Positions 16,918-27,001 of a stretch of 64,000 nucleotides of DNA are shown piece by piece. How positions within the stretch are numbered: position 1 is the first letter of the stretch; each line of letters opens with the position of its first letter. The translations under genes were made by a program, and so were the position numbers. Origin of the DNA: Shimia_B sp038528385 (lineage in GTDB: Bacteria > Pseudomonadota > Alphaproteobacteria > Rhodobacterales > Rhodobacteraceae); NCBI GenBank assembly GCA_038528385.1, contig JBCBET010000002.1, positions 419,415 to 483,414 of the forward strand. Direction: 5' to 3'. A model generated the notes under the pieces. The model was not told the origin of the DNA, did not search any database, and was given only the letters and a program-made list of their open reading frames with translations.

Positions 16918-17131
16918 TGGCTGCACAATATCTTGCGCGGCGTCCTTCATGTACGACCCGGGTTGAGGCTTTGCTGTCACAGGCGCGCGGGCGCGGGGCG
17001 CCGTCGTATCGCCGGGCCCGCCTTTCCGGTACTCTTCCACAGGGTTATCCCCAAGTGACCCGTATCTCGAACGAGGGGCAGCGCGGGCGTCGAGGCGCTC
17101 CAAGCCCCGTGGACAGAAGCAGGAGACCAGG

Positions 17132-17284
17132 ATGTCGCAGAGCATCAAAGCAGTGGTCGCGCTGGGCTTCATCGCCCTCGCCGCGGCCTGCGCGCGCAAC
17201 GTCGACGACGGCGCCGTGGAAGAATTCGTGGTGGTCGAACCGGACCCGATCACGGTGGAGCCGACCTTCAGCGGCAAGTTCTAG
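17132..17284 (+). CDS. Small lipoprotein, 50 residues
   Basis: Short gene starting at ATG 17132 with an aggagacc ribosome site. The product begins MSQSIKAVVALGFIALAAAC, a lipoprotein signal with lipobox AAAC at Cys20, followed by an acidic, Pro/Val-rich 30-residue mature part ending EPTFSGKF. Such short lipoproteins of unknown role are common in Rhodobacterales. The 214 bases upstream hold no gene that I recognise. Confidence 0.75.
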   Translation: MSQSIKAVVALGFIALAAACARNVDDGAVEEFVVVEPDPITVEPTFSGKF

Positions 17285-17341
17285 CAACGCTGGCGGGGAG
17301 CGGGCCGCGTCCGCTCCCCGCCGCCCCCATGGGGGCCGGCG

Positions 17342-17701
17342 ATGCTGAAGCACCGCGGCTTCCCGAGCCGGCTCACCGGCACCGAATTCCACTTCACCAT
17401 CCGGCGTGAGAACAAGGCGGGGCCGACGAAGCTCATCCGCCGCGAACGCCATGCCGACCGCCGTCCAGCCGACCGGCGCGCGGACGAGGCGTTCCTGCGG
17501 GCGCTCTGGCAGTATTTCGGGGAGGAGGACTTTGCCCGCGGCAACCTAGATGCGGGGCGACTCGGCTGGCTCTTGGGGCGCGAGGTGGTCCCCGCCGAGG
17601 CGCCTTTCGACCCGCAATCCTACGACGCGCGCCTGCGGATCGACACCGCCGTGGCCCAGGTGAGCTTCCCCGAGGTGTTTTCCGGGGAGGCATGGGCATG
17701 A
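17342..17701 (+). CDS. Conserved hypothetical protein, 119 residues
   Basis: Soluble, basic N-terminal half (LIRRERHADRRPADRRAD, about residues 31-48) and a C-terminal half with WQYFGEEDFARGNLDAGRLG and DTAVAQVSFPEVFSGE. No signal peptide or membrane segment. Codon usage fits the surrounding genes, the frame is uninterrupted, and the gene starts 57 bases after the small lipoprotein gene. I do not recognise the family; position within the pcc locus suggests it may be carried in the same transcript. Confidence 0.6.
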   Translation: MLKHRGFPSRLTGTEFHFTIRRENKAGPTKLIRRERHADRRPADRRADEAFLRALWQYFGEEDFARGNLDAGRLGWLLGREVVPAEAPFDPQSYDARLRIDTAVAQVSFPEVFSGEAWA

Positions 17702-18011
17702 AAGCGCCGATGGCGGGGGTTCCCCATAAGCGGCAATCGGCTCAACCTGAAGTTTACAGAAATGAGAGCTATGCACCGCTTTACGTACCGGTAAGCATAG
17801 TTTTTGCGGGGTGTCACACCCAGTTATCCAACCCCGCGACTTGTCACACCTGTACCCCTTCCCCGGAACGCCGGCCCGCCCCAAGCAGGTCGGCGTCTCC
17901 CGTTGACAGGGACGGGTCCGGTCGGGGAAACAGTCGGTACAACCGGGATGGCGCGGGGCCGAAGCTCGGCCGCGCCCGCATCCCGACACAGGCAAAAAAG
18001 GCTCAAACATC
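17702..18011 (+). other. 310-base gene-free interval
   Basis: Contains an AT-richer part (17745-17805), short direct repeats of tgtcacacc (near 17815 and 17841), a ttgaca hexamer at 17903-17908 without a convincing -10 at the right distance, and a hairpin at 17951-17975 (ggccga/tcggcc extended by gcgc/gcgc). It probably holds the promoter and leader for the lipoprotein gene at 18012. No open reading frame with gene-like character is seen. Confidence 0.5.
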
Positions 18012-18212
18012 ATGCAGTTCATCAAACCCGCCCTCGCGCTCGTCGCATTCGTCACCCTGGCCGGGTGCCTCGACAACGACCTCGAGCGCGGCGTCGCCGG
18101 GGCCGCGGGCGGTGCGGTCGTCGATCGCGCGCTCGGCGGCGACGGCACCACGGGCGCTATCATCGGCGGCGCGGCCGGCGTCTTTTGCGACGACGCGGGC
18201 GTCTGCCAGTAA
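18012..18212 (+). CDS. Small glycine-zipper lipoprotein, 66 residues
   Basis: Signal peptide MQFIKPALALVAFVTLAGC with lipobox LAGC at Cys19, then LDNDLERGVAGAAGGAVVDR and a second Gly-rich helix TGAIIGGAAGVFCDDAGVC. Glycine-zipper segments of this kind occur in small outer-membrane lipoproteins. Two further Cys near the C-terminus could form a disulfide. It is followed by a strong terminator and then pccA. Confidence 0.8.
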   Translation: MQFIKPALALVAFVTLAGCLDNDLERGVAGAAGGAVVDRALGGDGTTGAIIGGAAGVFCDDAGVCQ

Positions 18213-18255
18213 TCACATCGACCGGCCCTCCGCGGGCCGCAACAGGACCAAAAGA

Positions 18256-18286
18256 CCCCTTCCGACCCGCGTCGGGAGGGGTTTTT
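18256..18286 (+). terminator. Intrinsic terminator upstream of pccA
   Basis: 11-bp stem ccccttccgac / gtcgggagggg (one G-U pair), loop ccgc, followed directly by ttttt at 18282-18286. On the other strand the stem is preceded by tttt, so it may work in both directions. It ends 31 bases before the pccA ATG, leaving little room for a promoter. Confidence 0.8.
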
Positions 18287-18317
18287 CGTGCGCCAACGAC
18301 ACGAAGGGGAAGCGGGA

Positions 18318-20363
<2,046 letters not shown>

Positions 20364-20364
20364 G

Positions 20365-21144
20365 ATGCACCAGCGGGTCGTCGGGCTCCTGATCTTTGCC
20401 GTGGCCGGGGGGCTCTTTTTCTACGCGCTCCCCGCGGCTACAGGCGATGTCAGGTGGCTGGGGCTCGGCGTGTCGCTGCTCGCGGCGATGGGATGCGTCT
20501 ATTACTGGCTCACCGGCGGGGGGACGGTTTTCGTTCTGTCCCGCGCCTTCGTCGCGCTGGTGCCGGTGGCGGTCATCGCCGTCTTTCTGACGCTTGCGGT
20601 CGCGCAGGGCGAGGACCCCACGGAAAACCGGATCCTCATCGCCGCCATCGTGGTGGCGGGCGGCTGGATCGTGGGCTTTGTCACGCAGGAATTGCGCCGC
20701 CTCGACGAGCGGCTGGAGAAACGCCGCGACCTCACCAAGGCGCTCCGGGCCGAGGTGCAGGCGATCGTGGAGCTCAATCGCAAGTTCGACTGGGAAGAGG
20801 CCATCGCCGAGGCGCGCAAGGATTTCGCAGGCGACGAGGATTTCGTGCCCTTCCTTCTCTACTTTCACGAAACGGACGTGCTGCGCCGGGTCGTGGCGGA
20901 GATCGACATCCTGCGCAACGAGCAGATCGAGGAGGTCTATGCCTTCTTCCATCTCATGCACAAGATCCGCCAGATCGCCGAGCGGCTGGAGGGCAAGAAC
21001 TACCGGGAGCTACCGGCGCGCCGGCGCCAGACCGTCTATATCCGGCTGCTGCGCTTGCACGGCGAAATCGTGGATACGGGCGTGCGGGCGCTCAGCGCGC
21101 TCGACAAGGAACCGTTCGGGGGAGTTGTTCAGTGGCGGGATTGA
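20365..21144 (+). CDS. Membrane protein of unknown function, 259 residues
   Basis: Four hydrophobic segments in the first 110 residues (VVGLLIFAVAGGLFFYAL, WLGLGVSLLAAMGCVYYW, FVALVPVAVIAVFLTLAV, ILIAAIVVAGGWIVGFV), followed by a cytosolic helical domain of 150 residues rich in charged residues (RRLDERLEKRRDL, DFVPFLLYFHETDVLRRVV, EVYAFFHLMHKIRQIAERLEG). DUF4760-like proteins have this layout, but the match is tentative. Starts one base after the pccA stop, so it is translationally coupled to pccA. Confidence 0.7.
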   Translation: MHQRVVGLLIFAVAGGLFFYALPAATGDVRWLGLGVSLLAAMGCVYYWLTGGGTVFVLSRAFVALVPVAVIAVFLTLAVAQGEDPTENRILIAAIVVAGGWIVGFVTQELRRLDERLEKRRDLTKALRAEVQAIVELNRKFDWEEAIAEARKDFAGDEDFVPFLLYFHETDVLRRVVAEIDILRNEQIEEVYAFFHLMHKIRQIAERLEGKNYRELPARRRQTVYIRLLRLHGEIVDTGVRALSALDKEPFGGVVQWRD

Positions 21145-21153
21145 CGCGCGCCC

Positions 21154-21225
21154 TCAGGCGAACGGCTTTTCCTCGTCCTCTGCATAGCGGCGGAGAGGGG
21201 CTTCGGTATCACCAGCGTGGGTCAT
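21154..21225 (-). CDS. Candidate small protein, 23 residues
   Basis: Reading frame MTHAGDTEAPLRRYAEDEEK plus PFA, preceded by a strong aggag ribosome site eight bases before the ATG (within aaagaaaggagactgcgc). The product is acidic and hydrophilic with no hydrophobic segment. It lies between two genes and ends ten bases from the convergent membrane-protein stop. The strong site is the main reason to take it seriously; coding cannot be proven from so few codons. Confidence 0.4.
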   Translation of the reverse strand: MTHAGDTEAPLRRYAEDEEKPFA

Positions 21226-21355
21226 GCGCAGTCTCCTTTCTTTGGCGGCAGTATAGATATGTGCCACCCGTGCCTCAAGCGTTACCGCACCGTGCGGGAT
21301 GCGGCAGCCTATTAATTTATATGGGGGCAGGGCGCCGCGCGGGCAAGACCGCGCG

Positions 21356-21829
21356 TCAGGAGCCGCGATTCTCGGAGATTTCGCGCTGCCGAATGGGCTG
21401 TTTGTCCACCGACCGCGAGATCTCCCGCATGTCATACGGAAAGGGTTTGCGGAGCACCCGCCCGCCGTCCTTGCCGAGCAGCACCATCTGGAACCCGCGC
21501 GGGCGGAACTCGATGCGGATGGCGCTCTCCTCGCGGGGCGCGGTGTCGGTGATGATGACGATGTCGCGCTCGATCACGTCGTCGATCTCGGACGTGAGGT
21601 TGTCCATCTGCGTCTGGAAGGCCGGATCGAGGGGGCTGTCGGCGAAGACGATGATAGGCCGTGCCACCCACTGGAACTCCGAAAGGTCCACGTCGGCGGC
21701 GTTGAAGATCGTGTCGGGGGCATCCCGCCAGGCGTCCACGGCGCTTTCGACCTCTCCCTCGGCGAGTGCGGCGAGGGGCAGGGTTGCGAGCGCGGCCAGC
21801 AGGGTGGCAGATGCGGCAAGAAATTTCAC
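21356..21829 (-). CDS. DUF4174-family secreted protein
   Basis: 157 residues with signal peptide MKFLAASATLLAALATLPLA (cleavage near ALA-EG) and a thioredoxin-fold-like DUF4174 domain: LSEFQWVARPIIVFADSPLD, DIVIITDTAPREES, and GFQMVLLGKDGGRVLRKPFP. Such domains lack the CxxC active site, and none is seen here. Divergent from the methylmalonyl-CoA mutase gene, sharing a 118-base intergenic region. Function unknown; the family usually sits in the same locus in Rhodobacterales. Confidence 0.85.
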   Translation of the reverse strand: MKFLAASATLLAALATLPLAALAEGEVESAVDAWRDAPDTIFNAADVDLSEFQWVARPIIVFADSPLDPAFQTQMDNLTSEIDDVIERDIVIITDTAPREESAIRIEFRPRGFQMVLLGKDGGRVLRKPFPYDMREISRSVDKQPIRQREISENRGS

Positions 21830-21947
21830 AGGGCGATCTCCTTCTGCACGTTACATAGGCGCGTGGCGCGCCAGTGCGAAGGGGAAGATCGCGGCCCGTG
21901 GTCACAGACCTGCTATGGAGGCAGTCTGAGAAGGTGAGGACGACACG

Positions 21948-24062
21948 ATGAACGATCGCTGGAAGGAACTGGCCGAGGCGGAGCTGCGCGGCCGCCCGCT
22001 CGACGATCTGACCTGGGAGACGCTGGAGGGTATCTCCGTGAAACCGGTCTACGGGCCCGAGGATATCGAGGGTCTCGACCGGGGCACGCCCGGCGCCGCG
22101 CCGTTCACCCGCGGGGTGAAGGCCACGATGTATGCCGGTCGTCCCTGGACGATCCGCCAATATGCCGGGTTCTCGACGGCCGAGGAATCGAACGCCTTCT
22201 ACCGCAAGGCGCTCGCCGCCGGGCAGCAGGGCGTCTCGGTGGCCTTCGACCTCGCCACCCACCGCGGCTATGACAGCGACCACCCCCGCGTGGTGGGCGA
22301 TGTGGGCAAGGCGGGCGTGGCCATCGACAGCGTCGAGGACATGAAAACGCTCTTCGACGGCATCCCGCTCGACAAGATCTCGGTCTCCATGACCATGAAC
22401 GGCGCGGTCATCCCGGTGCTCGCCTCCTTCATCGTGGCCGGGCAGGAGCAAAAAGTTGACAGCTGTCAACTTTCCGGAACCATCCAGAACGACATCCTCA
22501 AGGAGTTCATGGTCCGCAACACCTACGTCTACCCGCCGGAGCCCTCCATGCGGATCGTGGCCGATATCATCGAATACACGGCCAACGAGATGCCGAAGTT
22601 CAATTCCATCTCCATCTCCGGCTACCACATGCAGGAGGCGGGCGCGAACCTCGTGCAGGAGCTGGCCTACACCCTGGCCGACGGGCGCGAATACGTGCGC
22701 GCCGCACTTGCGCGCGGGATGGACGTGGATCGCTTCGCGGGAAGGCTCTCGTTCTTCTTCGCCATCGGCATGAACTTCTTCATGGAGGCCGCGAAGCTTC
22801 GCGCCGCGCGGCTCCTCTGGCATCGGATCATGTCGGAATTCGAGCCGAAGAACCCCAAATCGCTCATGCTGCGCACCCATTGCCAGACGAGCGGTGTGAG
22901 CCTGCAGGAACAGGACCCCTACAACAACATCGTGCGCACGGCCTTCGAGGCCATGTCGGCGGTGCTGGGCGGGACGCAATCGCTGCACACCAACTCTTTC
23001 GACGAGGCGATCGCGCTGCCCACGGAGTTCTCCTCCCGCATCGCGCGCAACACGCAGCTCATCCTGCAGGAGGAGACGGGGGTGACGAAGGTCGTCGATC
23101 CGCTGGCGGGCTCCTACTACGTGGAGGCGCTCACCGAGGAGCTCGCGCGGGAGGCCTGGACCCTCATCGAGGAAATCGAGGAGATGGGCGGGATGACGAA
23201 GGCCGTGGCGAGCGGCCTGCCCAAGCTCAAGATCGAGGAGACGGCCGCGCGGCGCCAGGCGGAGATCGACCGCGGCGACGAGGTCATCGTGGGGGTGAAC
23301 AAGTACCGCCGGGAGACGGAGGACGACCTCGACATCCTCGACGTCGACAACGTGAAGGTCCGCGAGAGCCAGGTGGCCAAGCTCGAGCGCATCCGCGCCA
23401 CCCGCGACCAGGCGGCCTGTGATGCCGCGCTCCTCGAGCTCGGGCGGCGCTGCGAGGAGGGGGGCAACCTCCTCGAGGCGGCGGTGGAATGCGCGCGCAT
23501 GCGGGCCACGGTGGGGGAGATGAGCCTCGCCATGGAGGGCACGTTCGGGCGCCACAGGGCGGAGGTGAAGACTTTGGCAGGCGTCTACGGCTCCGCCTAC
23601 GAGGGCGACGAGGGCTTCGAAAAGATCCAGAAAGCGGTGGAAGGCTTCGCCGAGGAGGAAGGCCGCAGGCCCCGGATGCTCGTGGTGAAGATGGGCCAGG
23701 ACGGCCACGACCGCGGCGCGAAGGTCATCGCCACGGCCTTCGCCGATATCGGCTTCGACGTGGATGTGGGGCCGCTCTTCCAGACGCCGGAGGAAGCGGC
23801 GCAGGACGCCATCGACAACGACGTCCACGTCGTGGGCATCTCGAGCCAGGCGGCAGGCCACAAGACGCTCGCGCCGAAGCTCATCGAGGCATTGCGCGCG
23901 CAGGATGCCGGCGACATCCTCGTCGTCTGCGGCGGTGTGATCCCGCAGCAGGATTACGACTATCTGAAATCCTCGGGCGTGGCGGCGATTTTCGGCCCCG
24001 GCACGAATATCCCCGACGCGGCGCAGGATGTTCTGAAGCTCATTCGAGACGCGCGTGCGTAG
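21948..24062 (+). CDS. scpA: Methylmalonyl-CoA mutase (single-subunit, B12-dependent)
   Basis: 704-residue mutase turning methylmalonyl-CoA into succinyl-CoA, the last step after PccAB. N-terminal TIM-barrel part: RQYAGFSTAEESNAFYRKAL (substrate channel), VAFDLATHRGYDSDHPR, LSGTIQNDILKEFMVRNTY, QTSGVSLQEQDPYNNI. C-terminal B12 domain: KMGQDGHDRGAKV with the lower axial histidine near residue 586, SSQAAGHKT and VVCGGVIP. Length matches ScpA/MutB-type enzymes. Residues 169-176 (KVDSCQLS) are encoded by a perfect 22-base palindrome that looks inserted next to a conserved motif. Confidence 0.96.
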   Translation: MNDRWKELAEAELRGRPLDDLTWETLEGISVKPVYGPEDIEGLDRGTPGAAPFTRGVKATMYAGRPWTIRQYAGFSTAEESNAFYRKALAAGQQGVSVAFDLATHRGYDSDHPRVVGDVGKAGVAIDSVEDMKTLFDGIPLDKISVSMTMNGAVIPVLASFIVAGQEQKVDSCQLSGTIQNDILKEFMVRNTYVYPPEPSMRIVADIIEYTANEMPKFNSISISGYHMQEAGANLVQELAYTLADGREYVRAALARGMDVDRFAGRLSFFFAIGMNFFMEAAKLRAARLLWHRIMSEFEPKNPKSLMLRTHCQTSGVSLQEQDPYNNIVRTAFEAMSAVLGGTQSLHTNSFDEAIALPTEFSSRIARNTQLILQEETGVTKVVDPLAGSYYVEALTEELAREAWTLIEEIEEMGGMTKAVASGLPKLKIEETAARRQAEIDRGDEVIVGVNKYRRETEDDLDILDVDNVKVRESQVAKLERIRATRDQAACDAALLELGRRCEEGGNLLEAAVECARMRATVGEMSLAMEGTFGRHRAEVKTLAGVYGSAYEGDEGFEKIQKAVEGFAEEEGRRPRMLVVKMGQDGHDRGAKVIATAFADIGFDVDVGPLFQTPEEAAQDAIDNDVHVVGISSQAAGHKTLAPKLIEALRAQDAGDILVVCGGVIPQQDYDYLKSSGVAAIFGPGTNIPDAAQDVLKLIRDARA
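22452..22473. repeat. Perfect 22-base palindrome inside scpA
   Basis: aaagttgacag followed by its exact reverse complement ctgtcaacttt, in frame within the mutase gene just before the codons for LSGTIQNDILKE. It contains TTGACA-type hexamers on both strands. No second copy was found by eye in this window. It could be a dispersed palindromic element or a protein-binding site. Confidence 0.85.
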
Positions 24063-24153
24063 AAAGCGCTTCGACGCGCCGTCCAAGGGCGGCCGAACGC
24101 GCTTCATGCCGTTTGGAGACGGCACCGGCGTCCGCGGCGGCGCAGGCGCGTAG

Positions 24154-24759
24154 ATGCTGACGCTGGATCACCTGGCGATCAGCGCCGGGACGCTCGCGGC
24201 CGGCACTGCCGCAACCGAGCGCGCGCTCGGTTTGGCGCTGGAGGCGGGCGGGGCGCATCCTGATTTCGGCACGCATAACAAACTCTTACGGCTCGGCGCC
24301 GCGTATCTGGAGGTGATCTCCGTCGATCCCGCTGCGCCGCCGCCCGGCCGCGCCCGGTGGTTCGATCTCGACCGGTTCGCGGGGCCTCCGCGGCTCACGA
24401 ACTGGATCGTGAGGACCGCCTCGCTCGAGGCCGCGCTCGAGGCCCTGGGCACCGCATTCGGCGCGCCCGTCTCGCTCCGCCGCGGCGATCTCCGCTGGCG
24501 CATGGCCGTGCCGGAAACCGGGAGACTGCCCTTCGACAATTGCGCGCCCGCGCTCATCGAATGGGAGACCGACCCGCCCGTGGCGCGGCTTACGTCGCAG
24601 GGCGCGGCGCTCGGCGCGCTCACGGTGACGCATCCCGAGGCGCCCGCGCTCGCCGCGCTGCTCGCGCCCCATCTCGACGATCCCCGGCTCCGCTTTCGGA
24701 CCGGGCTGCCGGGTCTCGCCGCGGAGATCGCCACGCCAGGCGGGGCGCGGTATCTGTGA
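24154..24759 (+). CDS. VOC-superfamily (glyoxalase-like) protein
   Basis: 201 residues. Opens with LTLDHLAISAGTLAAG, as in glyoxalase-like (Glyoxalase_3) proteins, continues with GTHNKLLRLGAAYLEVISVD and PRLTNWIVRTASLEAALEAL, and has a second half-domain ending PGLAAEIATPGG. The first His (residue 6) and Glu (about residue 50) occupy metal-ligand positions. Reaction unknown. The GTG start of the next gene overlaps its stop by 4 bases. Confidence 0.8.
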   Translation: MLTLDHLAISAGTLAAGTAATERALGLALEAGGAHPDFGTHNKLLRLGAAYLEVISVDPAAPPPGRARWFDLDRFAGPPRLTNWIVRTASLEAALEALGTAFGAPVSLRRGDLRWRMAVPETGRLPFDNCAPALIEWETDPPVARLTSQGAALGALTVTHPEAPALAALLAPHLDDPRLRFRTGLPGLAAEIATPGGARYL

Positions 24760-25244
24760 GGCTCCGACCCGCGAGCAAGGGCGATCTGCCGGACATCGCG
24801 TCGCTCTGGAACCATGCCATCCGCGAGACGGTGGAGACGTTCAACCGCCTCGAGAAATCGCCCGCGGAGCTCGCGGCGCTCCTGGATGAAAAGGAGGCCG
24901 CCGGCCATGCCTTCCTCGTCGTCGAGGCGGGCGGCTTTGCAGGTTTCGGCCATTACGGGCAGTTCCGCGGCGGCGTGGGCTATGCCCACACGATGGAGCA
25001 TACGCTCTACCTCGCGCCGGCTGCGCGGGGGCGGGGGCTCGGGCGCGCGCTCCTCACCGCGCTCGAGGATCACGCCCGCGCCCGCGCGGTGCACAGCCTC
25101 CTCGGCGGCATCGCCGGAGAGAACGCGCCGAGCGTCGCCTTCCACGCGCGCATGGGCTACCGCGAGGTCGCGACGCTGCCCCAGGTGGGCTTCAAGTTCG
25201 GGCGCTGGATGGACCTTGTGCTCATGCAGAAAATCCTGTCCTGA
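24756..25244 (+). CDS. GNAT N-acetyltransferase, phosphinothricin-acetyltransferase-like
   Basis: 162 residues, GTG start within GTGA at the end of the VOC gene. Opens VRLRPASKGDLPDIASLWNH; TVETFNRLEKSPAELAALL resembles the PAT branch; the acetyl-CoA pyrophosphate loop is ARGRGLGRALLTALEDHA (about 93-110), followed by GGIAGENAPSVAFHARMGY and VGFKFGRWMDLVLMQK. This C-terminal GRW.DLV.MQ pattern is typical of Pat/YncA-type enzymes acting on small amine substrates such as methionine sulfone analogues. Substrate not assignable. Confidence 0.87.
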   Translation: MRLRPASKGDLPDIASLWNHAIRETVETFNRLEKSPAELAALLDEKEAAGHAFLVVEAGGFAGFGHYGQFRGGVGYAHTMEHTLYLAPAARGRGLGRALLTALEDHARARAVHSLLGGIAGENAPSVAFHARMGYREVATLPQVGFKFGRWMDLVLMQKILS

Positions 25245-25276
25245 CATGGCCGTAGCCGCGGGATAAGCTTGCGCCC

Positions 25277-25957
25277 ATGTCGATCTGGTCGCGTATCGGG
25301 GATGCTTTGTCGGCGCTGGCCCAGGGGGAAGGGCTGAGCGAGGTTTTCGCGCGCCTGAAGACCCCGCCGGAGCGCACTGTGGCCTTCACCATCGCCGTCA
25401 TCGCGCTCGGCGCCAAGATGGCCAAGGCCGACGGGCAGGTCACCCGCGACGAGGTGGCGGCCTTCAGGGAGGTCTTCCACATCCCGGCCAGCGAGGAAGG
25501 CAACGCCGCGCGGCTCTTTAACATGGCGCGCACCGATATCGCGGGCTTCGAGACCTATGCCAGCCGCATCAAGGCGATGTTCGGCGACGAGATGGAGACA
25601 CTCCACGAGCTCATGGAGGGGCTCTTTCACATCGCCATGGCCGACGGGGCCTACCACGCGGGCGAGGACATCTTCCTGAGCCGCGTGGCGGAGATCTTCG
25701 GGCTCGAGGATCGCGCCTTCAGGTCCATGCGCGCGCGCCACGTGCCCCACGCCGAGAGCGACCCCTACGACGTGCTGGGCCTGCCGGGGGATGCGAGCTT
25801 TGACGAGGCGCGGGCGCGCTGGCGCGCGCTCGTGCGCGAGACCCATCCTGACAGGCTCATGGCGCGCGGCGTTCCCGAGGAGGCCGTGAAGATCGCCGAG
25901 AAGCGGATGGTGGCCATCAACCGCGCCTGGGACGACATCAACCGGCATCGCGGCTGA
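25277..25957 (+). CDS. TerB-DnaJ protein (DjlA-like)
   Basis: 226 residues: TerB-like acidic helical domain (about 30-150) with FTIAVIALGAKMAKADGQVT and HELMEGLFHIAMADGAYHAG, the paired metal-binding acidic repeats of this domain, then a C-terminal J domain (about 162-226) with DPYDVLGLPGDASFDEARAR and the conserved HPD as ETHPDRLMARG. Lacks the N-terminal membrane helix of E. coli DjlA, so it is probably a cytosolic cochaperone for DnaK. Its last base overlaps the next start codon. Confidence 0.87.
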   Translation: MSIWSRIGDALSALAQGEGLSEVFARLKTPPERTVAFTIAVIALGAKMAKADGQVTRDEVAAFREVFHIPASEEGNAARLFNMARTDIAGFETYASRIKAMFGDEMETLHELMEGLFHIAMADGAYHAGEDIFLSRVAEIFGLEDRAFRSMRARHVPHAESDPYDVLGLPGDASFDEARARWRALVRETHPDRLMARGVPEEAVKIAEKRMVAINRAWDDINRHRG

Positions 25958-26964
25958 TGCTGCGCGTGGCGACCTACAACGTGGAGTGGTTCGGCAAGCT
26001 CTTCGACGCGGGCGGCGGGCTTCTCGTGGATGGCGCATGGTCCGGGCGGCACAACGTGACGCGGGCCACGCAGGTGGCCGGGCTCCTGCGGGTATTTCAG
26101 GCCGTGGACGCCGATGTCTGGATCATCGTGGAGGCGCCCGATGACGGCCCCGACCGCTCCACCCGCGTGGCGCTGGAGACCTTTGCGGAGGCAGCGGGCC
26201 TGCGGGCGTCGCGGGCGCTTTTGGGCTTTGCGAACCACACCGAGCAGGAGATCGCGCTTCTCTATGATCCCGCCGCGGTGACGGCGGACCACGACCCGCA
26301 AGAGAGCCGCCACGCGCCGCGCTTCGACGGGGAACTCGTGATCGATCTCGACATCGATGCGCGGGGCGACAGCGTGGTCTGGTCGAAGCCGCCGCTGGAG
26401 GTGGCGCTGCGCGCGGGCGATCACGTGCTGCGGCTCATCGGGGTCCATGCCAAATCCAAGGCGCCCTACGGGGCCAAGAGCGCGGCCGATGTCATGCGCA
26501 TCTCCATCGCCAACCGCCGAAAGCAGCTCGCGCAGTGCATCTGGCTTCGCCGCCGAGTGGAGGCGCATCTCGCCGCGGGCGAGGCGCTCATCGTCGCGGG
26601 CGATTTCAACGACGGTCCGGGCCTCGACGAATACGAGAAGCTCTTCGGGCGCTCGGGCGTGGAGATCGTCCTGGGGGAGGGGGCCGCGGAAGGCGGCCTC
26701 CTCTTCGATCCCCACGCGCAGGCGGCGCTCGCCTCGCGGTTCTCCACCCCCACGACCGCGCGGTTCTGGATCGACGGGGAGGGGCGGTATCTCCAGGCGC
26801 TGCTCGATTACGTGATGGTCTCGCCCGATCTGCGCGCGCGCGCACCGCGCTGGCGGATCTGGCATCCCTTCGATGACCCGGCCTGCTTCGGGGATGCCGC
26901 GCTGCGCCAGGCCCTGCTCGACGCGTCCGACCATTTCCCGGTCTCCATGGATATCGCGCTCTGA
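25957..26964 (+). CDS. Endonuclease/exonuclease/phosphatase-family protein
   Basis: 335 residues of the DNase I-like fold. Motifs: RVATYNVEWFGKLFD (metal Asn, residues 3-17), WIIVEAPDD (metal Glu, about 51-59), LRLIGVHAKSKAPYG (catalytic His), IVAGDFNDGPGLDEYE (GDFND, about 213-228), YLQALLDYVMVSPDLRA and a terminal DASDHFPVSMDI (SDHxP). All catalytic positions are present, so it should be an active Mg2+ hydrolase on nucleic acid or phosphoester substrates. No signal peptide. The start overlaps the TerB-DnaJ stop. Confidence 0.85.
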   Translation: MLRVATYNVEWFGKLFDAGGGLLVDGAWSGRHNVTRATQVAGLLRVFQAVDADVWIIVEAPDDGPDRSTRVALETFAEAAGLRASRALLGFANHTEQEIALLYDPAAVTADHDPQESRHAPRFDGELVIDLDIDARGDSVVWSKPPLEVALRAGDHVLRLIGVHAKSKAPYGAKSAADVMRISIANRRKQLAQCIWLRRRVEAHLAAGEALIVAGDFNDGPGLDEYEKLFGRSGVEIVLGEGAAEGGLLFDPHAQAALASRFSTPTTARFWIDGEGRYLQALLDYVMVSPDLRARAPRWRIWHPFDDPACFGDAALRQALLDASDHFPVSMDIAL

Positions 26965-27001
26965 GCTTTGCGCGGCGCCTACTCGTCCCTATCTATGGGG
27001 T

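Noticed and set aside
17030..17060. DnaA-box-like sequence ttccacagggttatcccca, possible origin element
   Set aside because: One imperfect box with no cluster, no AT-rich unwinding element and no dnaA/parA/gidA context.
17903..17931. sigma-70 promoter starting at ttgaca
   Set aside because: At 16-18 bases downstream there is no acceptable -10 hexamer (ggaaac-like), so the match is half a promoter by chance.
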